Below, piece after piece: positions 16,122 to 23,926 of a stretch of 45,072 nt of DNA; within the stretch, counting starts at the first letter, position 1; every line of letters begins with the position of its first letter. The translations under genes and the position numbers were made by a program. The stretch is from CAZGZU01 sp964529855 (lineage in GTDB: Bacteria; Patescibacteriota; Minisyncoccia; Portnoybacterales; UBA2143): positions 1 to 45,072 of the forward strand of contig CAZGZU010000001.1 of the NCBI GenBank assembly GCA_964529855.1, written 5' to 3'. Under the pieces are notes generated by a model. That model saw only the letters and a program-made list of their open reading frames with translations, did not search any database and was not told where the DNA came from.

Positions 16122-16158
16122 TTGAGTAAAAAGCTCCCTTAGCTAGGGGGCTCTTTTT
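16108..16158 (+). terminator. Strong terminator of the tRNA-like/micropeptide unit
   Basis: AGCCCCCTAGCTAA (16108-16121) pairs perfectly over 14 bp with TTAGCTAGGGGGCT (16139-16152), followed by CTTTTTATT. The right arm contains the stop codon of the convergent O-antigen-ligase-like gene. Confidence 0.92.
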
Positions 16159-17471
16159 ATTCTAATCTGGCTGGCTAAAATTCCTAAGATTAACCAGAAG
16201 ATTAATTGTCCTTGCTGAAGAGTCCAGAAAAAATGGTCAGACAATCCAATAAACAGCAAGCTGGAAACAATAAGCAGAAAACAATAACGGAGACTCGGTC
16301 GTCTAAGGCGACTCTTTTCAGGCAATATTACTCTAAAGACAAAAAGCAAAAACAGAATTAAACCAATCAGGCCTGTTTCGCTGGCAATCAACAAATAGAG
16401 ATTATGGACCGGCTGATGAAGCCAACCATTTAAAAGGTCAAGCAGCTGCCTTATTTCCCAGACAAAATTGCCCAGGCCAATGCCTAACCAGGGATGTTCT
16501 CTGATTATCAGCAGAGCTGTTTGGTTATAGAAGGCGCGCAAACTGACTGCCTGTTCGGTTAAGCTAATCTGCCAACGGGAAGAAATCTCTGGCCAGGCCA
16601 TAATCGTCAATAATGAAGAATAAACGACAAACAGAAAAAAGAGGGCACTAATTCTTTTGAATAGTTCCTTATTGAATGCCCGGAGAGACCGCCAGAAAAT
16701 GAAGATAAAATAGATTAAACTGGCCAGCAAAAAAACAGAAATAATCAGACGGGAAAAAGTGAACAGCAAAGCAATAAGCAGCACACCATAGATAATCAAC
16801 TGGAATAAATTGCCGATGGAAGAATGTTTCCTGCTAAGCCAAAGGAAATACCAGAAAAAAATACTGATTAGCAGGAAAACAGCCAAAACATTGGGATGAG
16901 GCAGAGTGCCATAAGCCCGAATCATCTTAAAATTATCAACCACTATCTCGGCCACCCCGGCTATTTCCGAAGATAAAGGACTTTCTCTTAAAAACCACAA
17001 ACCCAAACTTTTTTGATTAACAAACTGGCTGATGGCAATCAATGACTGAAAAAAAGCGCTGGTCACCAAAACCTGAGCAACTCTCCTTAAACTGAATAAA
17101 GAACGAAAATTGTATCTTAAATAGAAAAACAAACCAGCCATTTCCAAAAGTTTAATCCAGGCATAAAAGCCAAGCTGGATATTTTTGGCCTGAATTAAAG
17201 AAATCAAACTGACAATTAAAAAAATCACCAGCCAAAAACCGGGATTTTTTACTTGTTGACTTATTTGAAAGGGTTTCTTGAAAAATCTCTGCTTTCTGCT
17301 TCGCCAAATCCACAAAAAGAAAATTGCCACAATCAACAAATCAGTCAGATAAAGATAAGCACTGGTCCACTCATTAAAACCAACTCCCCATTGATAGATT
17401 ATCTTGCGCGTCTGAAAAGGCAAACAGAAAATCAAAAGATAAAAAAATATTTTTTCCAGAAAGTTAAGCAT
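16143..17471 (-). CDS. O-antigen ligase/polymerase-like membrane protein
   Basis: About 442-aa protein with ten or more hydrophobic helices. Wzy_C/O-antigen-ligase features are the long periplasmic loop after the middle helices with SLRAFYNQTALLIIREHPWLGIGLGNFVWEI and HQPVHNLYLLIASETGLIGLILFLLFV, the usual catalytic-loop signature (H-x-x-x-GxGxGNF, then PVHN...ETG). The role is probably ligation or polymerisation of lipid-linked surface glycan. I start at ATG 17471 (MLNFLEKIFF); the longer frame reads through murE. It overlaps the 3' end of murE by 8 bases, so the two are translated from one message. The stop lies inside the terminator of the opposing unit. Confidence 0.85.
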   Translation of the reverse strand: MLNFLEKIFFYLLIFCLPFQTRKIIYQWGVGFNEWTSAYLYLTDLLIVAIFFLWIWRSRKQRFFKKPFQISQQVKNPGFWLVIFLIVSLISLIQAKNIQLGFYAWIKLLEMAGLFFYLRYNFRSLFSLRRVAQVLVTSAFFQSLIAISQFVNQKSLGLWFLRESPLSSEIAGVAEIVVDNFKMIRAYGTLPHPNVLAVFLLISIFFWYFLWLSRKHSSIGNLFQLIIYGVLLIALLFTFSRLIISVFLLASLIYFIFIFWRSLRAFNKELFKRISALFFLFVVYSSLLTIMAWPEISSRWQISLTEQAVSLRAFYNQTALLIIREHPWLGIGLGNFVWEIRQLLDLLNGWLHQPVHNLYLLIASETGLIGLILFLLFVFRVILPEKSRLRRPSLRYCFLLIVSSLLFIGLSDHFFWTLQQGQLIFWLILGILASQIRIKRAP

Positions 17472-18732
17472 GACTCTTGGCAAACTCCTCCTTAACCACC
17501 CTCCGGTCGTCCCAAGGTATTTTTTTGTTATTAGCCACACAAATCCAGGGCTCGCATCCTTTGCCCGTGATAATAAGCACATCGCCGGGATTGGCCAATT
17601 GCAAAGCCCGTCTGATTGCCTCTCGCCGGTCAATAATCTTTTCCGGTTGCTTCTGCTTTAACCCGGCGGCGATCTCCTCAATAATCGTCTGGGGGTCTTC
17701 GTCATAGGGGTCTTCGTTGGTAATAATAATCTGGTCAAGATATTTCTCGGCAATTCTGCCCAGTTCCGGGCGCTTCCATTTATCCCGACCGCCACCAGCT
17801 GCCCCTAAAACACCAATCAACCGACCCGAAAAAACCTCTTTGATTGCCTGGTAAACTTTTTCCAGGGCATCAGGCGTATGAGCATAATCAACTATTGCTG
17901 TAAATGGCTCCTTAATAACTATTTCCAGCCGACCGGGAATGCCTTGGGCTTGGGCTAAAGCTGATTTAATTTCCGTTAAAGAAATTTTCTCAGCTAAACC
18001 AATGCTAATGGCGGCCAGGGCATTGTAAACATTAAACTTGCCTAAAAGATTTAAACTAAAATCAAGCTGGTTAACTTTAAAATTAACTCCCTGCTGACTA
18101 AACTGGCAATTTTCTGCCTGAATCAGCTGGTCAACCTGATTTTTGACCTGGGAATTTATACTATAAGCCCATTTTTCAGCGGCCGGGAACTGCAGAAAAT
18201 AATCAGAGGAAGGGTCGTCCAGATTAACAATAATTTTACCCTCTGCTTTGACTGCCTTAAAAAGCTTGCCTTTGGCTTTTTGATAATTGGCGAATCCTCC
18301 GTGACTTTCCAGATGTTCTTTGGTTAGATTGGTTAAAACTGCCGAATCAAAATCAATAAATTGATGGCGATGCTGCTTGATTCCTTCAGAGGTTACTTCC
18401 AAAACAACGTATTGACAGCCCGCCTGGACAGCCTGATATAAAAACTTCTGCAATTTTAACCGACCGGGCATGGTCATCTTCAAGTCATTAGGCCAGATTT
18501 TGTCCTTGAGCTTGAATTGGATGGAAGAAAGAGAAGCCACGGCATAGCCCGCTCTCTCCAAAACCTGACTGACCAAAAAAACCACCGTGGACTTGCCATT
18601 AGTGCCGGTCACCCCAATTATTTTTAATTTCCTGGCCGGGAATCTATAAATCAAAATCCCTAACAAAGCCCAGGCCAGATGATACCAGTCAAATAAAAAG
18701 CCGGGAATAATCTTTTTCAGAAAGCTTTTCAT
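17464..18732 (-). CDS. murE: MurE-like UDP-MurNAc-tripeptide ligase lacking domain 1
   Basis: Mur ligase adding residue 3 of the peptidoglycan stem. The ATP loop GVTGTNGKST is at residues ~40-49, followed by LEVTSEGIKQHR, TNLTKEHLESHGGFANYQKAK (carbamylated-Lys region), DYAHTPDALEKVYQAI and GAAGGGRDKWKRPELG. It has 422 aa against about 490: the N-terminal uridine-binding domain is replaced by a ~40-residue stretch with a hydrophobic helix (WYHLAWALLGILIYRFP). The side-chain motif, DNPR in DAP enzymes, reads EDPY (ITNEDPYDEDP), so the amino acid added cannot be guessed. It shares an operon with the ligase-like gene downstream. Confidence 0.9.
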   Translation of the reverse strand: MKSFLKKIIPGFLFDWYHLAWALLGILIYRFPARKLKIIGVTGTNGKSTVVFLVSQVLERAGYAVASLSSIQFKLKDKIWPNDLKMTMPGRLKLQKFLYQAVQAGCQYVVLEVTSEGIKQHRHQFIDFDSAVLTNLTKEHLESHGGFANYQKAKGKLFKAVKAEGKIIVNLDDPSSDYFLQFPAAEKWAYSINSQVKNQVDQLIQAENCQFSQQGVNFKVNQLDFSLNLLGKFNVYNALAAISIGLAEKISLTEIKSALAQAQGIPGRLEIVIKEPFTAIVDYAHTPDALEKVYQAIKEVFSGRLIGVLGAAGGGRDKWKRPELGRIAEKYLDQIIITNEDPYDEDPQTIIEEIAAGLKQKQPEKIIDRREAIRRALQLANPGDVLIITGKGCEPWICVANNKKIPWDDRRVVKEEFAKSHA

Positions 18733-18759
18733 TATTTTAAAGATAACAGGTTAACAGGG

Positions 18760-18789
18760 AAAATAAAAGAGTCAGGCATTTTGCCTGAC
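18760..18789 (-). terminator. Terminator after the small zinc-finger gene
   Basis: On the minus strand GTCAGGCA pairs with TGCCTGAC around a 3-base loop, followed by TCTTTTATTTT. Confidence 0.85.
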
Positions 18790-18814
18790 GCTTAAAGTTT
18801 TTCAATCTAAGTTT

Positions 18815-19018
18815 TTACTGCCATTTTCGATTACTCTTTGGGGAGTTTTCTTCAACGAATTTAGCCCAATCCTCACACTCCTTGTTAACAATCTCCAGAT
18901 TAGCATCCAGTTTTTCCTTGCAACCACGTCCCATGCCTTCACAGACCGGACAAATCTCACCAAGCCATCTGCCGCTCCCCTCACATTGAGGACATATTAC
19001 TACTCCCATTGCTGACAT
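18815..19018 (-). CDS. 67-aa protein with DnaJ-type zinc-binding motifs
   Basis: MSAMGVVICPQCEGSGRWLG begins with one CxxCxGxG-type unit (CPQCEGSG, residues ~9-16) followed by CPVCEGMGRG (~23-32), the spacing of the DnaJ cysteine-rich domain, which needs two pairs per zinc. The rest (residues 33-67) is a charged helix. There is no J domain, so it is a free-standing zinc-finger protein, not a co-chaperone. SD AAGGGGG precedes the ATG by 5 bases. It lies between the FemX-like gene and a terminator, so it is the last gene of that unit. Function unknown. Confidence 0.75.
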   Translation of the reverse strand: MSAMGVVICPQCEGSGRWLGEICPVCEGMGRGCKEKLDANLEIVNKECEDWAKFVEENSPKSNRKWQ

Positions 19019-19041
19019 ATTACCCCCTTATTAAAGAACTG

Positions 19042-19974
19042 TTATAAAACTCTTCTAGCCAAGTTATAAATTCTATACCAAACTGGTTGAAAAATCAAAT
19101 CAAAAGCGCCGGGCGAATCAATTTCTTGACCATTAAAACCTTTTTTAAAACGAGTCACTCCCGGCCACTTTTTCTCATCAATACCCCAGAAGTCATAGTA
19201 TTGACAAGCCAGTTCTTTAGCTTGCAAAATTGCCTGCCACTGCAAAAGATAAGGAGCCATTAACTGGCGAAAATCATAATCAGCGGCGCCGTGCAAGTAA
19301 GTGGCGGTCTGGCCAAAAAAACAAACCAGATTAGCGGCAATGATTTTATCCTGATATTTGGCCAAAAACAGCTTAACCATTCTCTCTTTGCCTAAAATCT
19401 CCAGCATTTTTTGATAATATTCCAGAGGATGAATATGAAATTTGTCTCTTTTGGCGGTCTCTTTTAATAAATCCAAAAAAATATCTATTTCCTGGGAACT
19501 GGTCCCTGACCAGAGCTGGATTCTCACGCCTTTACGCTGGGCCAGCCGGATATTATACCTGGTTTTCTGATGCATCTGGCTTAATAATTCTTCTTCTGGC
19601 TTAGATATGTCTAAAATTAACGTCTTTGGCGGCTGAATTTGTTTGGTGGAAAGCCTGAATCCCAAATCCGTCAAAGGTAACTGGCTGGCTGGCTCAATTT
19701 TAAAAAATATACTCTTTTCCTGTTGGGCTATTTGCTTAATTTCTTCCAGAAACTGCTCAAGGTTATCTCCGATTGGGCCGCGGGGACAATATAGATAGTT
19801 TTTGCCCAGGGGCAAATTGTGTTTAATAACCAAGGCCTTGAGTCCGGCTGTTTCAATAGGCCAGATTTTTCTGCCCAATGACTGCTGGAATTGAACCCAT
19901 GACCATGATTGTAAAAAAGAACCATTGTTTTGGATAACAAACTGGTCCCATTGATTTTTTTGACTATTTTCCAT
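19042..19974 (-). CDS. FemABX-type aminoacyl-tRNA-dependent peptidoglycan transferase
   Basis: About 310-aa protein of the FemA/FemX (FmhB) family, which moves amino acids from aminoacyl-tRNA onto the stem peptide of lipid II or peptidoglycan. Visible: GSFLQSWSWVQFQQSLG, the nucleotide-facing LSQMHQKTRYNIRLAQRKGV, and the second GNAT-like half with ATYLHGAADYDFRQLMAPYLLQWQAI, YYDFWGIDE and GVTRFKKGFNGQE. No coiled-coil arm as in FemA is evident, so FemX type fits better. I start at ATG 19974 (MENSQKNQW); longer frames run into repeat R2. Which amino acid it uses cannot be read from sequence; see the tRNA-Gly-like gene at 15961. Confidence 0.9.
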   Translation of the reverse strand: MENSQKNQWDQFVIQNNGSFLQSWSWVQFQQSLGRKIWPIETAGLKALVIKHNLPLGKNYLYCPRGPIGDNLEQFLEEIKQIAQQEKSIFFKIEPASQLPLTDLGFRLSTKQIQPPKTLILDISKPEEELLSQMHQKTRYNIRLAQRKGVRIQLWSGTSSQEIDIFLDLLKETAKRDKFHIHPLEYYQKMLEILGKERMVKLFLAKYQDKIIAANLVCFFGQTATYLHGAADYDFRQLMAPYLLQWQAILQAKELACQYYDFWGIDEKKWPGVTRFKKGFNGQEIDSPGAFDLIFQPVWYRIYNLARRVL

Positions 19975-19982
19975 TTCCGCTG

Positions 19983-20075
19983 TCATTGCGAGAAGTCGCC
20001 TAAGGCGACGACGAAGCAATCCCGCGCTATTCCACGGGATCCTTCGGTCGCCCTAACGGACTCCCTCAGGATGAC
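19983..20075. repeat. Intergenic repeat family R2, copy A
   Basis: Starts TCATTGCGAGAAGTCGCC and runs through GACGACGAAGCAATCCC, ACGGGATCCTTCGGTC and CTCAGGATGAC. Copy B is at 29811-29902. Inner palindromes are GTCGCC-TAA-GGCGAC and GGGATTGC-type arms. It is adjacent to a further hairpin, CCAGTCGC-TTAA-GGCGACTGG, at 20086-20106. It fills the ruvA-FemX spacer. Similar TCATTGCGAG-type repeats are scattered in many bacterial genomes; that comparison is from memory. Confidence 0.85.
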
Positions 20076-20113
20076 TATTTCTGACCAGTCGCTTAAGGCG
20101 ACTGGAGAAATAG

Positions 20114-20680
20114 TCATTTGCCTAAAATTTTAAGGGCTTCTTTAATCCGATTAGCCGTCCCTTTTACTTTCCCTGAAACCTGTCCAAGAGCTTCCCGGGC
20201 CTGTCGATCGGTATAGCCCAGACTGACCAAGGCATCAATTGCCTCGTCATCAGCCATTAATTTGCTCACTGCCCTGCCAGGCACTAAGATTTTACTGCCC
20301 AGTTCCAAGATAACTCTTTCAGCTGTTTTCTTGCCAATGCCGGAAACCTTGGTCAGTAAACCGACCTGACCGCTGGCGATTGAGGCCTTTAAATCTTTGA
20401 GTGAAGCGATTGATAAAACAGCCAAGCCGGCTTTAGGACCAATGCCGCTAATGGAAATGAGCATCTCAAAAAACTCCAATTCTTCAAAAGTTAAAAAACC
20501 GTATAAATCCAAAAGATTCTCACGGGGATAAAGATGAATGAATAATTTGGCTTCTCCCTGGTCAGTTAACTTTCCTAAAGTAATTCCCGTACAAAAAACT
20601 TTGTAGCCGACTCCCCCTACATTTAGAATCACAAATTTATCTGTTTTAAATTCAATTTTTCCCTGTAACAGAGCAATCAT
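20114..20680 (-). CDS. ruvA: Holliday junction helicase subunit RuvA
   Basis: Tetrameric branch-migration protein that binds Holliday junctions and loads RuvB. About 188 aa, close to the usual 190-205. The OB fold starts MIALLQGKIEFKTDKFVILN; then LFIHLYPRENLLDLYGFLTFEELEFFEMLISISGIGPKAGLAVLS is the first HhH, LLTKVSGIGKKTAERVILELGSK the second, and the C-terminal UBA-like domain (DEAIDALVSLGYTDRQAREAL) ends the protein. The ATG at 20680 (MIALLQG) matches family starts better than 20698. Divergent from rpsT. No ruvB or ruvC is in the window. Confidence 0.96.
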   Translation of the reverse strand: MIALLQGKIEFKTDKFVILNVGGVGYKVFCTGITLGKLTDQGEAKLFIHLYPRENLLDLYGFLTFEELEFFEMLISISGIGPKAGLAVLSIASLKDLKASIASGQVGLLTKVSGIGKKTAERVILELGSKILVPGRAVSKLMADDEAIDALVSLGYTDRQAREALGQVSGKVKGTANRIKEALKILGK

Positions 20681-20702
20681 ACGCTTAAATCCTACCATAA
20701 TC

Positions 20703-20731
20703 TTGCTTAAATTAAAAGATTAAAGTATACT
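20703..20731 (+). promoter_or_regulatory. rpsT promoter giving a leaderless or near-leaderless mRNA
   Basis: TTGCTT (20703-20708), 17-base spacer, TATACT (20726-20731). The ATG of rpsT is at 20741, so transcription would start within about 3 bases of it, and no SD is present. Confidence 0.65.
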
Positions 20732-20740
20732 CTATTTATT

Positions 20741-21004
20741 ATGCCTATAACCAAATCAGCTAAAAAAGCCCTGCGCCAAAGCCGTACAAGACGGCTCTTT
20801 AATCTTAAGCGGATTAAAAGAATGAGAATGCTGATTAAGCAAACCCGGAAACTAATCAAAGAAGGAAAAAAACCAGAAGCCCTGAAAATGCTATCCCAGG
20901 CCTATAAGGCGATTGACAAGGCAGCCAAGCGCGGGGTCATTAAAAAAAATACGGCCAGCCGTAATAAATCGCGTTTGACCAAGGCCGTTGAGAAGCTCAA
21001 ATAA
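20741..21004 (+). CDS. rpsT: 30S ribosomal protein S20
   Basis: 87-aa basic helical protein binding 16S rRNA at the bottom of the 30S body. It starts MPITKSAKKALRQSRTRRLF and shows the family's three-helix pattern with AYKAIDKAAKRGVIKKNTASRNKSRLTKAV at the C-terminal end. Length is normal. Translation probably starts without an SD (TCTATTTATT before ATG). The wall hydrolase gene follows on the same strand after 46 bases. Confidence 0.96.
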   Translation: MPITKSAKKALRQSRTRRLFNLKRIKRMRMLIKQTRKLIKEGKKPEALKMLSQAYKAIDKAAKRGVIKKNTASRNKSRLTKAVEKLK

Positions 21005-21050
21005 CTATCCACAGACAAGGATTGACAGAAGGACTTCAAGCTGATAACCT

Positions 21051-22163
21051 ATGATTGTGCCCATGGGTACAATTAAACAACATCTTGGGACGATAATTAA
21101 ACGTCTTAAGACCGACATAGCTTCAAGCAATAAGAGACTGCTCCTGGCAGCAGTTGTTTTATTTTGTCTGAGCTGGTTTTTAATCATGCCGGTCAAAGGC
21201 GTTGAGCAAATTCTCCTGGCTTCTTTTAATGAACATCAATCAAATATGGCCGGACAAACCCAGGACGAGACACTTTGTCTGCCGGAAAACCTGGTTAATG
21301 AGAACAGTTATCTGATGGCTAACAGTTTAGCCAGTTTAACCAGTCAGGCTAACTCGCCCAGCGAAACAGACCAGAATTTATTGCTGGATGGCAACGGTTT
21401 AATGACCATTCAGCAAAACGCTCTTTTGATTCAGACCAGTCCGATAACCACTATCAGCCAGGAACCCAGAGAAGAAAGTATCAGCTATGTTGTTCAGAAC
21501 GGCGATACCCTTTCCAGTATTGCCGCCTCTTTTGGCATTACTCTTAATACCCTACTCTGGGCCAATAATCTTAAAGAAACCAGTCTTATCCGACCGGGCG
21601 ATGAAATGATTATTCTGCCTATCAACGGTCTGGTTCACCGGGTAAAGGACGGTGATACAATCGGGGCAATCGCCACCAAATACAAAGCCAATACGGAAAA
21701 GATTATTGCTTTTAATGATTTACCGGCTGACGGGGCCATTCAGATTGGCCAGAAATTAATTGTTCCTGACGGTCAAATGCCTATTTCTGCGGCGCCCAGT
21801 CAAATTGTCAGCCGAACCTATACAACCGGTCCGGGAACCGGCAAAAGCCGCAGTTTCCCCTATGGCCAGTGCACCTGGTATGTTGCTCAAAAAAGAGTTG
21901 TTACCTGGTCTGGCCACGCCAAATCCTGGCTGGTCAATGCCCAGGCAGCTGGGTACCAGATCGGAGCAGCTCCCCAGGCAGGAGCCATTATGGTCCTGAG
22001 CGAAGGCGGCTGGTTGGGTCGCCGCTATGGCCATGTTGCCTACGTGGAAGCAGTCAGAGGCAGCTGGGTAACTATTTCTGAAATGAATTACAGCTGTTAC
22101 GCCTGTAAAAGTGTCAGGACTTTGAATATTAACGACGCAAGAATCAGAGGATATATCTACTAA
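21051..22163 (+). CDS. LysM-CHAP cell-wall hydrolase
   Basis: 370-aa exported protein. A signal anchor (LLLAAVVLFCLSWFLIMPV) is at residues ~29-47. Two LysM modules follow: YVVQNGDTLSSIAASFGITL (~146-190) and HRVKDGDTIGAIATKYKANT (~199-240), which bind peptidoglycan glycan. The C-terminal CHAP domain (~265-370) has FPYGQCTWYVAQKR with the catalytic Cys, YGHVAYVEAV with the His and SEMNY; it acts as endopeptidase or amidase. The start could also be the in-frame ATG at 21063. The stop TAA (22161-22163) is part of repeat R1 copy B, and a bidirectional terminator lies beyond. Confidence 0.93.
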   Translation: MIVPMGTIKQHLGTIIKRLKTDIASSNKRLLLAAVVLFCLSWFLIMPVKGVEQILLASFNEHQSNMAGQTQDETLCLPENLVNENSYLMANSLASLTSQANSPSETDQNLLLDGNGLMTIQQNALLIQTSPITTISQEPREESISYVVQNGDTLSSIAASFGITLNTLLWANNLKETSLIRPGDEMIILPINGLVHRVKDGDTIGAIATKYKANTEKIIAFNDLPADGAIQIGQKLIVPDGQMPISAAPSQIVSRTYTTGPGTGKSRSFPYGQCTWYVAQKRVVTWSGHAKSWLVNAQAAGYQIGAAPQAGAIMVLSEGGWLGRRYGHVAYVEAVRGSWVTISEMNYSCYACKSVRTLNINDARIRGYIY

Positions 22164-22225
22164 GGTTTGACCTCGAGAACTACGATCTTGCGAAGCAAGG
22201 TCGTATTCGAGAGGTCGAACCTTAA
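22161..22225. repeat. Palindromic repeat family R1, copy B
   Basis: TAAGGTTTGACCTCGAGAAC at the left, inner arms CTTGC-GAA-GCAAG, and GAGGTCGAACCTTAA at the right. It is nearly identical to 3860-3927. Its first three bases are the stop codon of the LysM-CHAP gene. Confidence 0.88.
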
Positions 22226-22237
22226 TTCTATCCAAGC

Positions 22238-22267
22238 AAAAACTGCCCTATGAGGGCAGTTTTTTTG
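22238..22267. terminator. Bidirectional terminator
   Basis: ACTGCCCT (22242-22249) pairs with AGGGCAGT (22253-22260), with an A-run on the left and seven T on the right. It serves the LysM-CHAP gene on plus and the comM-like gene on minus. Confidence 0.92.
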
Positions 22268-22279
22268 TCTTTAAATCAT

Positions 22280-23854
22280 CTATTCTTCCTGTCTGGGCCG
22301 GTATTGGAGGGCTTCAGCAATATGGCTGGCTTGTATGTCCTGCTCATTGGCCAAATCAGCAATGGTCCGCCCTATTTTCAGAAGTCGGAAATAGGAACGG
22401 GCTGATAAATGGAGCTGGCTCATGGCGTTTCTAAGCAGGGTCTGGCTGACCAAATCAATCTGACAATATTCTTTGATTTGAGGCATGGCCATTTCGCTGT
22501 TAGTCATCATTCCCTCTATCTTTAAGAATCTCTGACGTTGAATTTTCCTGGCCTGGCTGACCCGTTGCCTGATTAAATCAGAGGATTCAGCCACTTTTTC
22601 CGAAGAAAGTTTATCATGCGCCAAACGAGGCACTTCAATATGTAAATCAATTCTGTCCAGAAGCGGTCCGGAAATCTTTCTCTGGTATTTGGAAATCTGA
22701 CTGGGCAGACAAGTACAAATCTGTTGACTGTCGCCTAATTTACCGCAAGGACAAGGATTCATCGCCCCAACTAAAATAAATTTGGCTGGAAAAGTTAAAC
22801 TGCCGCTGGCTCGGGAAACCGTAACCAGACCGTCTTCCAGGGGCTGACGCAAACTTTCCAGAAAATAGCGGGAGAATTCCGGAAATTCATCCAAGAAAAG
22901 AACTCCCCGGTGAGCCAAAGTGATTTCGCCGGGCCTGGGATGAGTGCCGCCGCCAATTAAAGAAACCGTGGAGGCCGTGTGATGAGGCGCCCGGAAAGGC
23001 CGTTTGGTTATCAGGGACTGCTTAGCAGGCAACTGACCGGCCACGCTAAAAATTCTGGTTACTTCCAAGGCCTCTTCAATGTTTAAATCAGGCAAAATGG
23101 AAGGGAAGCTGCGGGCCAATAAAGTTTTGCCGGCACCGGGCGGCCCGTGCATCAGCAGATTGTGTCCGCCAGCCGCGGCAATCTCCAAAGCCCGCTTGGC
23201 CTGCTCCTGCCCTTTGATATAGGTCATATCAGATAGAGAATCGGCCTTCTGATAAAACTGTTCAACCTCGGTTGGCTGACTGAAAGGAATTAATTGTTCG
23301 CCTTTTAAATGAAGAATCAGTTGTTTCAATGATTTAACCGGAATAACTTTAAAATTATCCTCTTCTGACTGACTGGTCAAAGCCAAATCCCTGACCAGGA
23401 CCAGGGCAGCTTCCGCCGCATTGCCGGCCGGGACAAACAAGGTCTGGAAACGTTCTTTTCTGGCCATTAAGGCAACTGGTAAAAGACCGTTAGTCTGGCG
23501 AAGCTTGCCCTCTAAAGAAAGTTCGCCAATAAAAAGCTTGCCTTCCAAATCCTCAATGTGCAGCTGATTGCTGGCTAACAAAAAAGCCATGGCTATGGGC
23601 AAATCATAAGCCGGGCCTTGTTTTTTTAAATCAGCCGGCGCTAAATTAACAATCACCCGCTGACGAGTATGGGACGGCGGCTTCATGCCGCTGTTTTTAA
23701 TGGCTAAAGAAACCCGCTCTCTTGACTCTTTTACGGCTGCGTCAGGCAAACCGACAATCTGAAACTTATACAAACCGCCTATTAAATCCACCTCTACCTC
23801 AATGGGCTGGGCCTTTAAGCCGACCGTGGCCGCTGAATAAACTCTGGCCAGCAT
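22280..23854 (-). CDS. comM: YifB/ComM family Mg-chelatase-like AAA+ ATPase
   Basis: 524-aa protein. ComM is a hexameric helicase promoting branch migration during natural transformation. The N-terminal Lon-protease-like fold domain (LARVYSAATVGLKAQPIEVE, residues ~1-180) is followed by the Mg-chelatase AAA+ core with Walker A HGPPGAGKTLLAR (~235-247), RAPHHTASTVSLIGGG, the Walker B region GVLFLDEFPEF, and NPCPCGKLGDSQQICTC with its Cys set. The arginine-finger/sensor region RISGPLLDRIDLH-type text and a C-terminal helical domain are complete. SD AAGGAG lies 8 bases before the ATG. Many CPR genomes pair it with com pilus genes, not seen here. Confidence 0.95.
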   Translation of the reverse strand: MLARVYSAATVGLKAQPIEVEVDLIGGLYKFQIVGLPDAAVKESRERVSLAIKNSGMKPPSHTRQRVIVNLAPADLKKQGPAYDLPIAMAFLLASNQLHIEDLEGKLFIGELSLEGKLRQTNGLLPVALMARKERFQTLFVPAGNAAEAALVLVRDLALTSQSEEDNFKVIPVKSLKQLILHLKGEQLIPFSQPTEVEQFYQKADSLSDMTYIKGQEQAKRALEIAAAGGHNLLMHGPPGAGKTLLARSFPSILPDLNIEEALEVTRIFSVAGQLPAKQSLITKRPFRAPHHTASTVSLIGGGTHPRPGEITLAHRGVLFLDEFPEFSRYFLESLRQPLEDGLVTVSRASGSLTFPAKFILVGAMNPCPCGKLGDSQQICTCLPSQISKYQRKISGPLLDRIDLHIEVPRLAHDKLSSEKVAESSDLIRQRVSQARKIQRQRFLKIEGMMTNSEMAMPQIKEYCQIDLVSQTLLRNAMSQLHLSARSYFRLLKIGRTIADLANEQDIQASHIAEALQYRPRQEE

Positions 23855-23870
23855 AAAATTCTCCTTGAAT

Positions 23871-23904
23871 AAATTAAAACCTGCTATGATTATAGCAGGT
23901 TTTA
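23871..23904 (-). terminator. Terminator after the DksA/TraR-like gene
   Basis: ACCTGCTA pairs with TAGCAGGT, flanked by A-run and T-run (AAAACC...GGTTTT). On the minus strand TTTTAATTT follows. Confidence 0.82.
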
Positions 23905-23926
23905 ACAGTCCGGAAAATTATTGATT

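Noticed and set aside
15961..16158. tmRNA-like RNA (tRNA part plus coding part)
   Set aside because: No alanine G3-U70 pair, no long mRNA-like insert inside the tRNA part, the ORF lies outside the CCA end, and the tag-like ending AA is missing.
17472..17633. Longer N-terminus of the O-antigen-ligase-like protein
   Set aside because: It is the murE 3' coding region read in another frame; family proteins start at the first membrane helix.
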